A DNA stretch of 64,000 nucleotides from Desulfoferula sp040751985 (lineage in GTDB: Bacteria > Desulfobacterota > Desulfarculia > Desulfarculales > Desulfarculaceae), in contig JBFMFU010000093.1 in NCBI GenBank assembly GCA_040751985.1, forward strand, positions 1 through 64,000. The letters run 5' to 3'. The position numbers were made by a program, and so were the translations under genes. Below, one piece after another: positions 8,828-17,125 of this stretch (within the stretch, counting starts at the first letter, position 1; every line of letters starts with the position of its first letter). The notes below the pieces were generated by a model. That model worked only from the letters and a program-made list of their open reading frames with translations, had not been told where the DNA came from and made no database searches.

Positions 8828-9090
8828 CTAGCCCGGATATTTCATGAGGGTTGGGTGGCATTAAACAACGAACTAGTCTTCATGGGGCCGCTATGAAAAA
8901 GATGCCGACATTGCTAAGGGACGGTTTGTACCCGCCTCCGGCACAGCCAGCCACCGGCAGACAAGGCGACCGGCAAGTGAGGGCCGTAGGCGTAGCCAAA
9001 GCTACGTCAAGGCCCGAGCGCAGCCGGCAACGCAGTATCCCGGTGGCTGGCGAAGCCGGACGCCCGGCCCTCATGAAATATCCGGGCTAG
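8828..9090. mobile_element. 263-bp non-autonomous element (MITE-like) with perfect terminal inverted repeats
   Basis: The left end (8832-8850) is CCCGGATATTTCATGAGGG; its exact reverse complement lies at 9068-9086. Both ends are bordered by CTAG (8828-8831 and 9087-9090), which would be a 4-base target duplication. I associate the CCCGGATATTTCATGA end with IS1380-type elements, but this is memory, not a search. No transposase is encoded; the interior has an imperfect hairpin around 8978-9015. The right CTAG provides the TAG stop of the NikL-like gene on the minus strand. Confidence 0.7.
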
Positions 9091-9674
9091 CGGCCGGGGG
9101 GCGCGCTCTTTCTTCCCCGCAGCCACAGGATCAACCCTGCCAAGCCCACGATCCAGCCCAGCCCCCCCACCACCTCGCCGGGGCTGACCCGCTGGCGGTT
9201 GGCCAGGCGGACCAGCTCGGCCTTGATGGGGCCCAGCTCCCGACGCAGAAGCAGGGCCAACTCTTCCTGGCTAAAGGAGGCCGGGGCCGTGGCCTTCGCT
9301 GGTTGGGGCGCAACCGGGTCGGCCGGGGCAGCGGCCGCCTTTGGCGGCGCCCCCTCCAACACAAACTCGGCCCTGTGTCCGCCGCCGTCGTTTATCACCA
9401 CCTTCAGGGGAGGCCGGCCCTGGGCCGGAGTCAGGGAAAAGCTCCCCTCCGGTGTACTCTTGGTGCGGCCCAACACCTTGCCGTCGGCGCCCAGGACCGT
9501 GATGTCGGCCCCGTCGGCCGGGCTGCCGTCGCTGTAGGCCCCCTCGCCCTGCAACTGGGCCCCGTTGAAGTAGGCGTAAACGTCTATCCGGTGCGCCTGG
9601 GCCGGGCCGGCCAAGGCCAGAACGCCAAAGCAAAAGACTGCCACCGCTATGCATGCTAGTCGCGCCCCGCTCAT
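9087..9674 (-). CDS. NikL-like periplasmic protein with C-terminal membrane anchor
   Basis: About 195 residues. The signal peptide ends AQAHR, so the mature protein starts with a histidine as in nickel/cobalt transport accessory proteins. A carboxypeptidase-regulatory-like beta domain follows (HRIDVYAYFNG, then DGSPADGADITVLG, GSFSLTPAQG and GGGHRAEFVLEG), then an Ala/Pro linker, a short helix and a C-terminal membrane helix (WIVGLAGLILWL). This matches the layout of NikL-type additional components of nickel ECF transporters. The start at 9674 was chosen for a GGGAG site and the signal peptide; longer in-frame starts lack one. It is the last gene of a minus-strand operon with a DUF4198 protein and a TonB receptor. 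No ECF permease lies in the window. Confidence 0.65.
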   Translation of the reverse strand: MSGARLACIAVAVFCFGVLALAGPAQAHRIDVYAYFNGAQLQGEGAYSDGSPADGADITVLGADGKVLGRTKSTPEGSFSLTPAQGRPPLKVVINDGGGHRAEFVLEGAPPKAAAAPADPVAPQPAKATAPASFSQEELALLLRRELGPIKAELVRLANRQRVSPGEVVGGLGWIVGLAGLILWLRGRKSAPPGR

Positions 9675-9712
9675 CGCCACCTGCTCCCGTGTCATCTTGA
9701 CCGAAAAACTTG

Positions 9713-9744
9713 GCTTGCGGCCGGCCGCGCCGCCGGCCGCAAGC
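9713..9744 (-). terminator. Strong intercistronic hairpin
   Basis: A perfect 12-base stem (GCTTGCGGCCGG pairing with CCGGCCGCAAGC) with an 8-base loop, between the DUF4198 gene and the NikL-like gene. There is no T-run, so it is more likely an mRNA-stabilising or processing hairpin than a terminator. Confidence 0.5.
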
Positions 9745-9760
9745 CTGGTTGCGCCAGGGA

Positions 9761-10528
9761 CTAATCGATCTGGAAAGTCAACACGCTGGTGTAGCTGGTC
9801 TGGTCGCACTCCTTGGGGTTGGGGTAATGCTTTTTTAGGTTCACGTATACCAGCCACAGGCCCGGATGCAGGATGCGCAGCTTGGCCACGCCGTCGCCTC
9901 CCGCGTGGCTGGCGTGGGCATAGGCCAGGCTGCTGGGAAAGCCGGCGTAGGTGGCCAGCACCAAGGGATAGCCCTGCACCGGCTTGCCCTGGAACAGGAC
10001 CCGGATGGGCAGGTAGTCGCCCACCTTGAGCATTGCCGGGTTCTTCAGGGGCACCAGCTCCAGCGCCTGGCCCGCCACCCGGCTCACCTCGCCGCCGCCC
10101 TGGCCCAGGTTGACCACCGCCTTGAGAAAGGCCAGGGAGTGGGTGCAGCTCTTGACTCCCTGGAGGCCGGTCTTGGGCTTGCGGCTGAAGCCCTTGGCCA
10201 GCTTGGTGTAGAAGCCGGGCTTCTTGGCCGCGGTCACCAGGTAGACCCCGGGCTGGCTCAGGGCCGGGCCCTGGAACATGAACTCGTTGATGGCCGGGGC
10301 GGCGATGGCCTTGCCCTGGGGGTCATAGATGGTCACGCCGCTAATCTCGCTGGCCTTGAGCAGATCCTCCACCGGAAAGCGGTGCCCCCAGCCGATCATC
10401 ACCTTGATCTTCTGGCCCGGCTTCAGGTCGTAGCTGGACAGCGTGAGCCAGGGGTAATGGGCCAGGGCCGGGGTGGCGGCCAAGACCAGGGCCGCCAGGA
10501 ACAACAGCGAACAAGCCGTCTTTTTCAT
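9761..10528 (-). CDS. DUF4198-family periplasmic protein (NikK-like)
   Basis: 255 residues. The signal peptide ends ATPALAHYPW, again leaving a histidine at or near the mature N-terminus. The body is a DUF4198 domain: LKPGQKIKVMIGWGHRFP at the start, an internal beta-sandwich, and the conserved ending GVAKLRILHPGLWLVYVN. Family members are periplasmic proteins of nickel/cobalt uptake systems or are encoded with TonB receptors. The start at 10528 has AAGGAGG seven bases upstream; an earlier in-frame ATG at 10552 lacks this. The TonB receptor stop lies 17 bases upstream, so the genes form one operon. The metal is inferred, not shown. Confidence 0.75.
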   Translation of the reverse strand: MKKTACSLLFLAALVLAATPALAHYPWLTLSSYDLKPGQKIKVMIGWGHRFPVEDLLKASEISGVTIYDPQGKAIAAPAINEFMFQGPALSQPGVYLVTAAKKPGFYTKLAKGFSRKPKTGLQGVKSCTHSLAFLKAVVNLGQGGGEVSRVAGQALELVPLKNPAMLKVGDYLPIRVLFQGKPVQGYPLVLATYAGFPSSLAYAHASHAGGDGVAKLRILHPGLWLVYVNLKKHYPNPKECDQTSYTSVLTFQID

Positions 10529-10545
10529 CTGCATCCTCCTTGTTA

Positions 10546-12639
10546 TCACCAATCGATGCTCAGGGTTAGGTAGGCCGAAAGGGGATCGCCGGGCGAGTAG
10601 ACCTTGCTGCCGCTGGTGTATCCCACGTATTCGGCGTACTTGGTGTCCAACAGGTTGATGATGTCCAGGGCCAGCCGATAGCGCTTGTTGAAGCGGTAGG
10701 AAACCTGGAGATCGAACAGGCTGAAGCCGTCCATCTCCATGGTGGTGGCGTAGTCAATGTAGGCGCTGGACTGGTAGCGGAAGGTGAGCCGCGCCCCCCA
10801 GCCCTTCGGCGGCTGCCAGGACACCTCGGCGTTGACGATGTGGTGCGGCGTGTAGCGCAGCTCGTTGCCGTCGTAGCTGACTCCGCCCGAGTAGAAGCTC
10901 AGATATTCGGTGGTAGTGTAGGCGTAGTCCAGGCGCAGCTTGAGATGGCGCCAGAGCTGGGCGTTGGCCTGCAGTTCGATGCCTTGCCGCCGGGTCTCGC
11001 CGGCGTTTACCTGTATGTTGGGGTCGCTCATGGAGGTCTGGAAGTCGTCGGTGGTGTCCAGGCGCCAGAAGGCCAGGGACAGATCGCTCCAACTGGTGGG
11101 CCGGTAGCGCAGACCCACCTCGTACTGGGTGCGGATGGCCGGCTCCAGATAGGAGCGGACCGAGTAGTCCGCCATGGAAGGCAGGGCGAAGCCCTTGCCG
11201 TAGTTGGCGTAGAGGTCCATGAAACTGAAGGGACTGTAGATCAGGCCCAGCTTGGGGCTGTAGATGCGCGGCCCGTCGTTGTCGTAGCTCTTGCCGTCTA
11301 TTTGGTCCAGGGAGCCGCTGAACATGTCGTAGCGGCTGCCCAGCACCAGGCGCACTTGCTTGAGAATCTGGTAATTCAGCTCCCCATAGGCCGAGGTGGT
11401 GAAGAAGTACAGGCGGTCGTCTTTGTACTGCTTGCCCTTGGTCCGGCCGTAGCCCTCCATCAGGTACCAGTTCTCGATGTGCTGGTGGTCGCGCCGCCAG
11501 TCCACGCCCAGCACCAGGCGGGTCTCGCGCCCCCAGAGCTTGCCCAGGTAGCTGTAGGTCAGGGTGGAGCCCACGGCCTGAGTGTCGTACAGGTAGGTGT
11601 AGCCGTTGGTGTCGCCGGGTTTGAGGACCTTGGAGTTATAGGGCTGGACCCAGCGCCCGTACTCCTGGTTATTGCCGAAGGCCAGCCACTTCAGCTTGGA
11701 ATGCTCGCCCAGCTTGTACTCCAGGGCGCCCTGGACCTGACCCCGTCTCCTCCAGCCGCCGTTAACGTCGTTGAGGGCCCGCTGAGGATCGCTTTTGTAC
11801 CAAGCCTCGGGAATGCTGCCCGGTTCGTCCCAGGTGCTGTTATAGGCCCGGGCCCCGAAGGAAGCGGTCAGGCGGTCCGTGGCGTGATAGGTCCAGCGCG
11901 CCGCCCCGATCTGCTTGTCCCATTTGGAGTTCTGCCGGTAGTTATCGCTGTGGTATGCCTCGCCCGCATAGACCTGATCCAGCTTGCCGTCCTTGCGGGC
12001 CACCACGGCCACGCCGTCCATGGTGTTGTAGCTGCCATAGCGCAGCTTCAAGCGGGTGAAGTCGCCCGACTGATAGGTGTGGAAATGAATGGAGCCGGCG
12101 CTGGCATGGTTGCCGTAGAGGGCCGAGGCCGGCCCCTTGATGACCTCCACCCGCTCCACCTCCTCGGGGATGATCGGGTTGGTGTCGGCGCCCACGTCGT
12201 AGAGGTCCACGCCGTCCAGGTAGATGGCCGCGTCGCTGCTGTGAGAGACCCAGGGGAAGCCGCGCATCTGCGCGCCCATGGGCAGGCCGCCCGACTTGAA
12301 GTTCAGGACGTTCACCCCCGGCACCAGCTTGAGTATGTCCAGGGGCGTGACGTAGACGCGGTCGGTGATGAGCGCGTTGCTCAGGATGCTGCCGCTGGTG
12401 GCGTCGATGCCGGTGAAGGTCTCGCCCACCACCTGGGAGGCGGGGCGGTCGCTCACCACCACCTCACCCATCTTGACGCTCTGTTGGTCCTTGGCCTTTT
12501 TCTGCTCCGCCTCGGCCTTGGCAGCCGGGGTCGGTGCCTTGTCTTCCGCCGCCAGGCCGGCCCCGGCGGCCAACATCCCCGCCAGGCAAAGCACCAGGCC
12601 TGCCGCCGCGGTCTGTGTAAAAATCCTCGACCAATGCAT
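10546..12639 (-). CDS. TonB-dependent outer-membrane receptor, probable metal or corrinoid uptake
   Basis: 697 residues. The signal peptide ends near AGAGLAAED. A plug domain (about 50-170) contains MGEVVVSDRP, the LKLVPGVNVLN segment and EEVERVEVIKGPASALYGNHASAGSIHFHT. The 22-strand barrel then runs to a C-terminal Trp (LTLSIDW), the usual outer-membrane assembly signal. Length is normal. It is the first gene of an operon with DUF4198 and NikL-like proteins, which points to nickel or cobalt (or cobalamin). The leader upstream is about 400 bases long and highly structured, so expression is probably controlled at the RNA level. RBS GGGAGGAG precedes the ATG by about 10 bases. Confidence 0.88.
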   Translation of the reverse strand: MHWSRIFTQTAAAGLVLCLAGMLAAGAGLAAEDKAPTPAAKAEAEQKKAKDQQSVKMGEVVVSDRPASQVVGETFTGIDATSGSILSNALITDRVYVTPLDILKLVPGVNVLNFKSGGLPMGAQMRGFPWVSHSSDAAIYLDGVDLYDVGADTNPIIPEEVERVEVIKGPASALYGNHASAGSIHFHTYQSGDFTRLKLRYGSYNTMDGVAVVARKDGKLDQVYAGEAYHSDNYRQNSKWDKQIGAARWTYHATDRLTASFGARAYNSTWDEPGSIPEAWYKSDPQRALNDVNGGWRRRGQVQGALEYKLGEHSKLKWLAFGNNQEYGRWVQPYNSKVLKPGDTNGYTYLYDTQAVGSTLTYSYLGKLWGRETRLVLGVDWRRDHQHIENWYLMEGYGRTKGKQYKDDRLYFFTTSAYGELNYQILKQVRLVLGSRYDMFSGSLDQIDGKSYDNDGPRIYSPKLGLIYSPFSFMDLYANYGKGFALPSMADYSVRSYLEPAIRTQYEVGLRYRPTSWSDLSLAFWRLDTTDDFQTSMSDPNIQVNAGETRRQGIELQANAQLWRHLKLRLDYAYTTTEYLSFYSGGVSYDGNELRYTPHHIVNAEVSWQPPKGWGARLTFRYQSSAYIDYATTMEMDGFSLFDLQVSYRFNKRYRLALDIINLLDTKYAEYVGYTSGSKVYSPGDPLSAYLTLSIDW

Positions 12640-12855
12640 GGGAACGACTCCTCCCGCTAATCCGTTGCGATTGACAAGGCGGCAGGGGCGTCTGAAAATA
12701 AAGACGCGCAGGGGCCTCTGGCCCTATGCCGCGGGAGGGGGCGGCCGTCTTCAGCCGCAAGCATGTGGCGGCCGCCTCCTCTTTCTTCCAATCCGGTCTT
12801 GATTCAAAAAATCAATAAGCTTCGCTTTCCTGTTTTGTCTGCACCTCCCTCTCTC

Positions 12856-13030
12856 GGCCAGCCGGTCTCCGGGCTCTCCTCCCTTGTGTGGGCAGACATT
12901 TGTCCGGAGATATGGTTCGGTTTTGGCAGTAAAAAACTAAAAAGCCACCGGGCCTACCCCTCGCCTTCTGGCGTCTAGGGCCTCCCAATGGCTTGACTGA
13001 TATATCGCTCAGCTAAATTGTAAGGCTGGC
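12856..13030 (-). ncRNA. Candidate cobalamin-type riboswitch in the TonB operon leader
   Basis: Read on the minus strand, 12875-12856 is a close match to the B12 box (AGCCCGGAGACCGGC then TGGC). Its 3' GGCTGGC (12857-12863) can pair with GCCAGCC at 13030-13024, closing a P1 stem around about 165 bases, the usual aptamer size. Between them lie GACGCC-AGAA-GGCG, AGGGG, CCGGTG and ACTGCC in the order expected of the cobalamin fold, but the core CCCCGCAACTGTA-like segment is poorly matched. Inside, TCTCCGG can pair with CCGGAGA of the B12 box, and TGTCTGC with GCAGACA further downstream, suggesting alternative folds. Could be a divergent variant or another structured leader. Confidence 0.45.
12929..12994 (-). 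terminator. Intrinsic terminator or attenuator in the TonB operon leader
   Basis: On the minus strand AAGCCATTGGG (12994-12984) pairs with CCCGGTGGCTT (12952-12942) over 11 positions with two G-U pairs, and an inner stem-loop. It is followed by TTTAGTTTTTT. It lies downstream of the promoter at 13085-13057 and upstream of the receptor gene, so it would attenuate that operon. It overlaps the candidate riboswitch, and both structures cannot form fully at once. Confidence 0.5.
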
Positions 13031-13056
13031 TTCAAGTCAGCAATACATGCAGCCTT

Positions 13057-13085
13057 TACCTAGCAAAACCCCATCAGGGTGTCAA
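13057..13085 (-). promoter_or_regulatory. Sigma-70-type promoter for the TonB operon
   Basis: Minus strand: a perfect -35 TTGACA (13085-13080), a 17-base spacer, then TAGGTA (13062-13057) as a weak -10. Predicted start near 13050 gives a leader of about 410 bases to the ATG at 12639. From 12640 to 13228 no gene is seen apart from this leader and the start region of the plus-strand gene at 13229. Confidence 0.5.
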
Positions 13086-13228
13086 CACGTAAAGTGAGGT
13101 CCTTACCGGCATTGGCCGGCGGCGCGTCGGCGTTTGCGGCCCCTCCGCCCCTCGGCCCTGCCGCCCTCCCGCCAAGGCGATAATCCGGGAGTATAATTAG
13201 GCCTCAGCCACCGAACCCTGGGGCCGCG

Positions 13229-13639
13229 ATGAAATTAAGCGCGCTGGACAAGGACGCCCGCCTCTACCTGCTCAGCGGCCTGATCCTGCTGGCGGGGCTG
13301 ATCAGCGCCATTGGCGTCTATCTCGGCGCGGGCGATGATTCCGGCCAATTGGGCTACAAGGACGCCCATGGTTCGGTCTACGTAATACAGCCACAGGACG
13401 ACAAGAGATTCCTGCACGACCTGCAGCTCTACGGCGGCAAGGCCAACGTGATCTTTTTCAAGACCATGGCCTGGGTGAAAGGCTTGTTCCAGGGCCAGAA
13501 TCTGGCCTACACCATAGCCTGCCTCTCGGCCTTCATCGCGGCCATGATCGTGCTGCTGGGCGTTTACCTGCCGCGCTATCTGCCACCGGCGGACGAGGAG
13601 GAGGGCCGCGCCGATATCTGGGGCGACGGGAAAACCTAG
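13229..13639 (+). CDS. Small membrane protein of unknown function, two helices
   Basis: 136 residues with two clear transmembrane segments (about 14-33, LLSGLILLAGLISAIGVYLG, and about 93-114) around a periplasmic loop of about 60 residues, and an acidic C-terminal tail (ADEEEGRADIW). I do not recognise the family. It stands alone on plus, divergent from the TonB operon. Codon use looks like its neighbours and the frame is uninterrupted. Real, but function unknown. Confidence 0.65.
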   Translation: MKLSALDKDARLYLLSGLILLAGLISAIGVYLGAGDDSGQLGYKDAHGSVYVIQPQDDKRFLHDLQLYGGKANVIFFKTMAWVKGLFQGQNLAYTIACLSAFIAAMIVLLGVYLPRYLPPADEEEGRADIWGDGKT

Positions 13640-14125
13640 CCATCAGATCAGGGGGCGTTGCGGCAAATCAACGGCCGGTCTTGCTTGGCGCCAGGCAGAA
13701 ACTCAGGCTGGTTCGCCTTGGCTCCCCCATAACGCCGCCCGCCCCCTCCACCACAGACGCCGCCACTGATCTCTATCCCCCGGAGGCCGGGACCCTCAGG
13801 ACTCGGACGGGCCTCCCGGCCGGCAGCTAGGCCCCGGCCCGAGGCGCGTTCCCGGCCGTCTGCCGCCCGCTGGCGGCCGGGCCGCCCTGCCCTGTCCAGG
13901 CAACACGCCATAATTACTTAACAATCCCACGATAGCTCCAACGGGCGCCGCGGCCTGGCCTCGACGACCAATTTTGGGCTTGACACCCGGCTCGCCGGCA
14001 ATTTAGCATATTTTGAAATATTATTCCGGATTATGAAATTTTATGCGCCGGCAAGGGGAGACCGCTTCGGCCAGCCCCACGCCGAGTAAGTTATAGAAGC
14101 TGTCCATTCTAAAGAGGAGGGAGAC
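13640..14125 (+). promoter_or_regulatory. 486-base intergenic region with TRAP operon promoter at 13980-14009
   Basis: No convincing gene. TTGACA at 13980-13985, an 18-base spacer and TAGCAT at 14004-14009 make a credible sigma-70 promoter for dctP, sitting in an AT-rich island (13999-14045) unlike its surroundings. An AAAGAGGAGGG ribosome site lies at about 14111-14121. A minus-strand frame at 13648-13911 is low-complexity Gly/Arg/Ala and was not accepted. Confidence 0.45.
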
Positions 14126-15178
14126 ATGGGAAGGAAGCTTTACGGCGCGCTGATGATCGCGCTGGCTGCGTTCCTGGTCTTGGCCTGGACCCCTGGGCCG
14201 GCCCAGGCGGCTGAAACCATCAAGTTGGTGTTCCAGAACAACTACCCCACCAAACATTCCCGCCTGGGCGTCAAGATCGTGGGCGCCTGGCTGGACGAGG
14301 TGGAGAAGGCCAGCAAGGGCAAGATCAAGTTCGAGCGGCACTGGGCCGGCGAACCGCTGCCGGCCAAGGAGGCCCTGGACGGTCTGTCCAAGGGCGTGAT
14401 CGACGGCCTGTGCGCCTTCCCTCCCTACTACTCGGGCAAGGTGGCCATCGCCGACATCTGCGCCATGCCCCAGAACTTCAAGAATCCCCAGGATGTCTAC
14501 GACCTGTGGTTCAACGGCGGCCTGGGCCAGCTGGTGGACAAGGTCTATCAGAAGCGGGCCGGGGTCAAGGTGCTGTTCCCGGTGATATTTGCGCCCGAGA
14601 ACTTCCAGGTATCCAAGAAGGCCAAGAAGGTGCGCAACTTCGCCGACTTCAAGGGCATGAAGATCCGGGCCGGCGGTGGCATGCTCATGGCCACGGTCAA
14701 GGCCATCGGCGCCTCGCCGGTGTTCACCCACAGCGGCGAGTACTACACCGCCATGCAGCGCGGCACCATCGACGCGGGGCTCATGGCCACCTACTCCCTG
14801 GAGACCTACAAGATGTGGGAGGTGGCCGACCAGGTGGTCAACCCGCCCATCATGAACAACTGCTTCGTGCTGGTCTACATGGGCCTGCGCCGGTGGAACA
14901 AGATGGGCCCCGAGCTGCAGAAGGTGCTCATCGACTCGGCCAAGAAGCTGTCCCCCTCCTGGATCAAGCACATCACCACCGACGACGAGCGCATAACCAA
15001 GCTGGCCCAGGAAAAGGGTGTGCAGTTCTACGTGCTGCCCAAGCCCGAGCAGAAAAAGATGTGGGACGCCACCGAGTCGGTCTGGGACCTTTATGTAAAG
15101 ACCTGCGCCAAGCAAGGCGCGGAGGCCGAGGCCAAGAAGATCCGCGCCCTGATCAAGAAGAGATTCCTGGCTGAGTAA
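14126..15178 (+). CDS. dctP: TRAP transporter solute-binding protein (DctP family)
   Basis: 350 residues. The signal peptide ends GPAQAAE. The mature protein is a DctP-type periplasmic binding protein: an early KLVFQNNYPTKHSRLG strand, GVIDGLCAFPPYYSG, and the signature region MKIRAGGGMLMATVKAIGASPV whose arginine usually salt-bridges the ligand carboxylate. It captures a carboxylate for the DctQM permease encoded next. First gene of an operon that also carries a CoA ligase and a lyase, so the ligand is probably the acid those enzymes act on. Strong RBS (GAGGAGGG) and own promoter. Confidence 0.93.
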   Translation: MGRKLYGALMIALAAFLVLAWTPGPAQAAETIKLVFQNNYPTKHSRLGVKIVGAWLDEVEKASKGKIKFERHWAGEPLPAKEALDGLSKGVIDGLCAFPPYYSGKVAIADICAMPQNFKNPQDVYDLWFNGGLGQLVDKVYQKRAGVKVLFPVIFAPENFQVSKKAKKVRNFADFKGMKIRAGGGMLMATVKAIGASPVFTHSGEYYTAMQRGTIDAGLMATYSLETYKMWEVADQVVNPPIMNNCFVLVYMGLRRWNKMGPELQKVLIDSAKKLSPSWIKHITTDDERITKLAQEKGVQFYVLPKPEQKKMWDATESVWDLYVKTCAKQGAEAEAKKIRALIKKRFLAE

Positions 15179-15191
15179 CCGTCCGGCGGCG

Positions 15192-15214
15192 GGGTCCGCG
15201 CTGGCCGCGGACCC
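15192..15214 (+). terminator. Hairpin between dctP and dctQ
   Basis: GGGTCCGCG pairs with CGCGGACCC over 9 bases with a short loop and GC-rich flanks that extend it. No T-run. Such hairpins between a binding-protein gene and its permease commonly protect the upstream message and raise binding-protein yield; that role is inferred here. Confidence 0.5.
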
Positions 15215-15247
15215 GGCCGCCCGCCGATCCCGCGCGGGGAGGGTAGC

Positions 15248-15766
15248 ATGTCCTTTCAGCCGCCCGCACAAGAGCCGCAGGACAAGATAGCCAAAGTCGG
15301 CGCCGCCACCGGCTGGCTGGCCGGCGGGGTCACCCTGGTCATGATGGTGGCCATCGTGCGCGAGGTGGTGGGCCGCTATTTCTTCCACTCGCCCTCGGAC
15401 TGGTCCCTGGAGCTGAGCGAGTACCTGCTGGTGGCCCTGGCCTACATAGGCGCGCCCTACACCGAGCTGAGCGAGGGCAACATACGCATCGACTTCATCT
15501 ACGACCGCTTCACCCCGCGCCTGCGGGCCTGGGTAGATGTCTTCATTTACTGCGTGGGCCTGCTCTGGAGCGGCATGCTGGGCTGGCAGGGCTGGCGCCT
15601 GGCCTGGGAGTCCTGGGAACTGGACGCCCGCTCTTCCGAGGCCATGGCCTGGCCGCTGTTTCCCTCCCAGGTGCTGGTGCCCATCGGCGCCTTGCTGCTC
15701 TGCCTGATCCTGGTGCGCAAGCTGGTGCGGCGCATCAAGCTCCTGGCCTCCTCTGGAAAGGGCTAG
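15248..15766 (+). CDS. dctQ: TRAP transporter small permease (DctQ family)
   Basis: 172 residues with four predicted membrane helices (about 20-40, 55-75, 95-115, 135-155). The family pattern VGRYFFHSPSDWSLELSEYLLVALAYIGAPYTELSEGNIRIDFIYDRF is present at the end of helix 1 and around helix 2. It partners DctM in the cytoplasmic membrane, stabilising the sodium-driven permease. It ends 2 bases before the dctM start, and a GGGGAGGG site precedes its ATG. Confidence 0.93.
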   Translation: MSFQPPAQEPQDKIAKVGAATGWLAGGVTLVMMVAIVREVVGRYFFHSPSDWSLELSEYLLVALAYIGAPYTELSEGNIRIDFIYDRFTPRLRAWVDVFIYCVGLLWSGMLGWQGWRLAWESWELDARSSEAMAWPLFPSQVLVPIGALLLCLILVRKLVRRIKLLASSGKG

Positions 15767-15768
15767 CC

Positions 15769-17070
15769 ATGGAATGGTACTGGATACTCCTGTTGGCGGG
15801 CCTGGCCTTGCTTTTCCTCATGATGCTGGGGGTGCCCATCGCCTTCAGCCTGGGCTTCGTGGCCCTGGGCATGGGTCTGATCCTGGTGGGGCCGCGCATC
15901 CTGTTCCTCTTCGGCACCCTGGCCTACGGCAAGGTGAACTCCTTCGCCCTGGTGGCGGTGCCCCTGTTCATATTCATGGCCGAGATCATCATCGTCTCTG
16001 GCGCGGCCAAGGACGCCTTTGCCATGCTCAACAAATGGATCGGCGGCCTCCCGGCTGGCCTGGCCATCGCCTCCCAGATGGGCTGCACCCTATTCGCGGC
16101 CGTCTGCGGGGCCAGCACCGCCACCACCGCCGTGGTGGGGGGCATGTGCGTGCCCGAGATGCTGCGGCGCGGCTATGATAAGAAGTTGGCCACCGGCTCC
16201 ATCGCCGCCGGCGGCGCCCTGGGCGTGCTGATACCGCCCAGCATCCTGTTGATCATCTACGGCATCATCGCCGAAACCTCCATCGGCCAGCTTTTCATCG
16301 CCGGCATCATCCCCGGCCTGCTCCTGGTGGCCTGGCGGGTGGCCTACTTCCTGGTCCTGGCGGTGATAAAGCCCTCGGTGGCCCCCCGGGTGAGGGGCTT
16401 CACCTGGCGGGAGCGCTTCACCTCCCTGTGGATGGTGCTACCCCTGGCCGGCCTGGCCCTGTTCATGTTCGGGGCCCTGTACACCGGCATCGCCACCCCC
16501 AGCGAGGTGGCCGGGGTGGGCGCCCTGGCCGCGCTGGTGATCTGCCTGTGCTACCGCAAGCTGACCTGGCAGGTGCTCAAGGAGGCCCTGCAGAAGACCA
16601 CCCGCACCACCTGTTTCATCCTCTGGATACTGGTGGCCGCCTCGGCCTTTGGCTACGTCTTCAGCTACCTGCAGGTGCCGCAGAACCTGGTGAACTGGGT
16701 GACCGGCCTGGGCTTCAACCGCTACGTGGTCATCATAGGCATCAACCTGATGCTCTTCGTGCTGGGCTGCGTCATGGACCCGGCGGCCATCATCATGGTC
16801 ACAGTGCCCATCTTCGCGCCCATGGTGGAGGCCCTGGGCTTCGACCTGGTCTGGTTCGGCATCATGTTCGTGGTCAACATGGAGCTGGCCGAGATCACCC
16901 CGCCCCTGGGCCTGAACCTCTACGTGATGAAGGCGGTGGCCCCGCCGGAGGTGAGTCTCAACGACATCATAAAGGGCTCGGTGCCCTTCATGATCCTGGA
17001 CATCGTGGGCCTGGCCATGGTCATCGTTTGGCCCGGCCTGGTGCTGTGGCTGCCCTCGCTGATGATGTGA
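15769..17070 (+). CDS. dctM: TRAP transporter large permease (DctM family)
   Basis: 433 residues, about 12 membrane helices, usual family length. Typical segments include MLGVPIAFSLGF at the start, GASTATTAVVGGMCVPEML, AAGGALGVLIPPSILLIIYG, and NMELAEITPPLGLNLYVMKAVA near the end. It forms the elevator-type sodium/carboxylate symporter that receives ligand from DctP. Start is 2 bases after the dctQ stop. The operon continues into a CoA ligase 55 bases downstream. Confidence 0.94.
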   Translation: MEWYWILLLAGLALLFLMMLGVPIAFSLGFVALGMGLILVGPRILFLFGTLAYGKVNSFALVAVPLFIFMAEIIIVSGAAKDAFAMLNKWIGGLPAGLAIASQMGCTLFAAVCGASTATTAVVGGMCVPEMLRRGYDKKLATGSIAAGGALGVLIPPSILLIIYGIIAETSIGQLFIAGIIPGLLLVAWRVAYFLVLAVIKPSVAPRVRGFTWRERFTSLWMVLPLAGLALFMFGALYTGIATPSEVAGVGALAALVICLCYRKLTWQVLKEALQKTTRTTCFILWILVAASAFGYVFSYLQVPQNLVNWVTGLGFNRYVVIIGINLMLFVLGCVMDPAAIIMVTVPIFAPMVEALGFDLVWFGIMFVVNMELAEITPPLGLNLYVMKAVAPPEVSLNDIIKGSVPFMILDIVGLAMVIVWPGLVLWLPSLMM

Positions 17071-17125
17071 GCCGGGGCCGGGGGCCGGCTGGTTTCAGTC
17101 AAACGCCTGAGGAGACGACATCGCG

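Noticed and set aside
13648..13911. 87-codon minus-strand frame as a small gene
   Set aside because: Low-complexity Gly/Arg/Ala, no RBS, no recognisable motif; its composition is a GC artefact.
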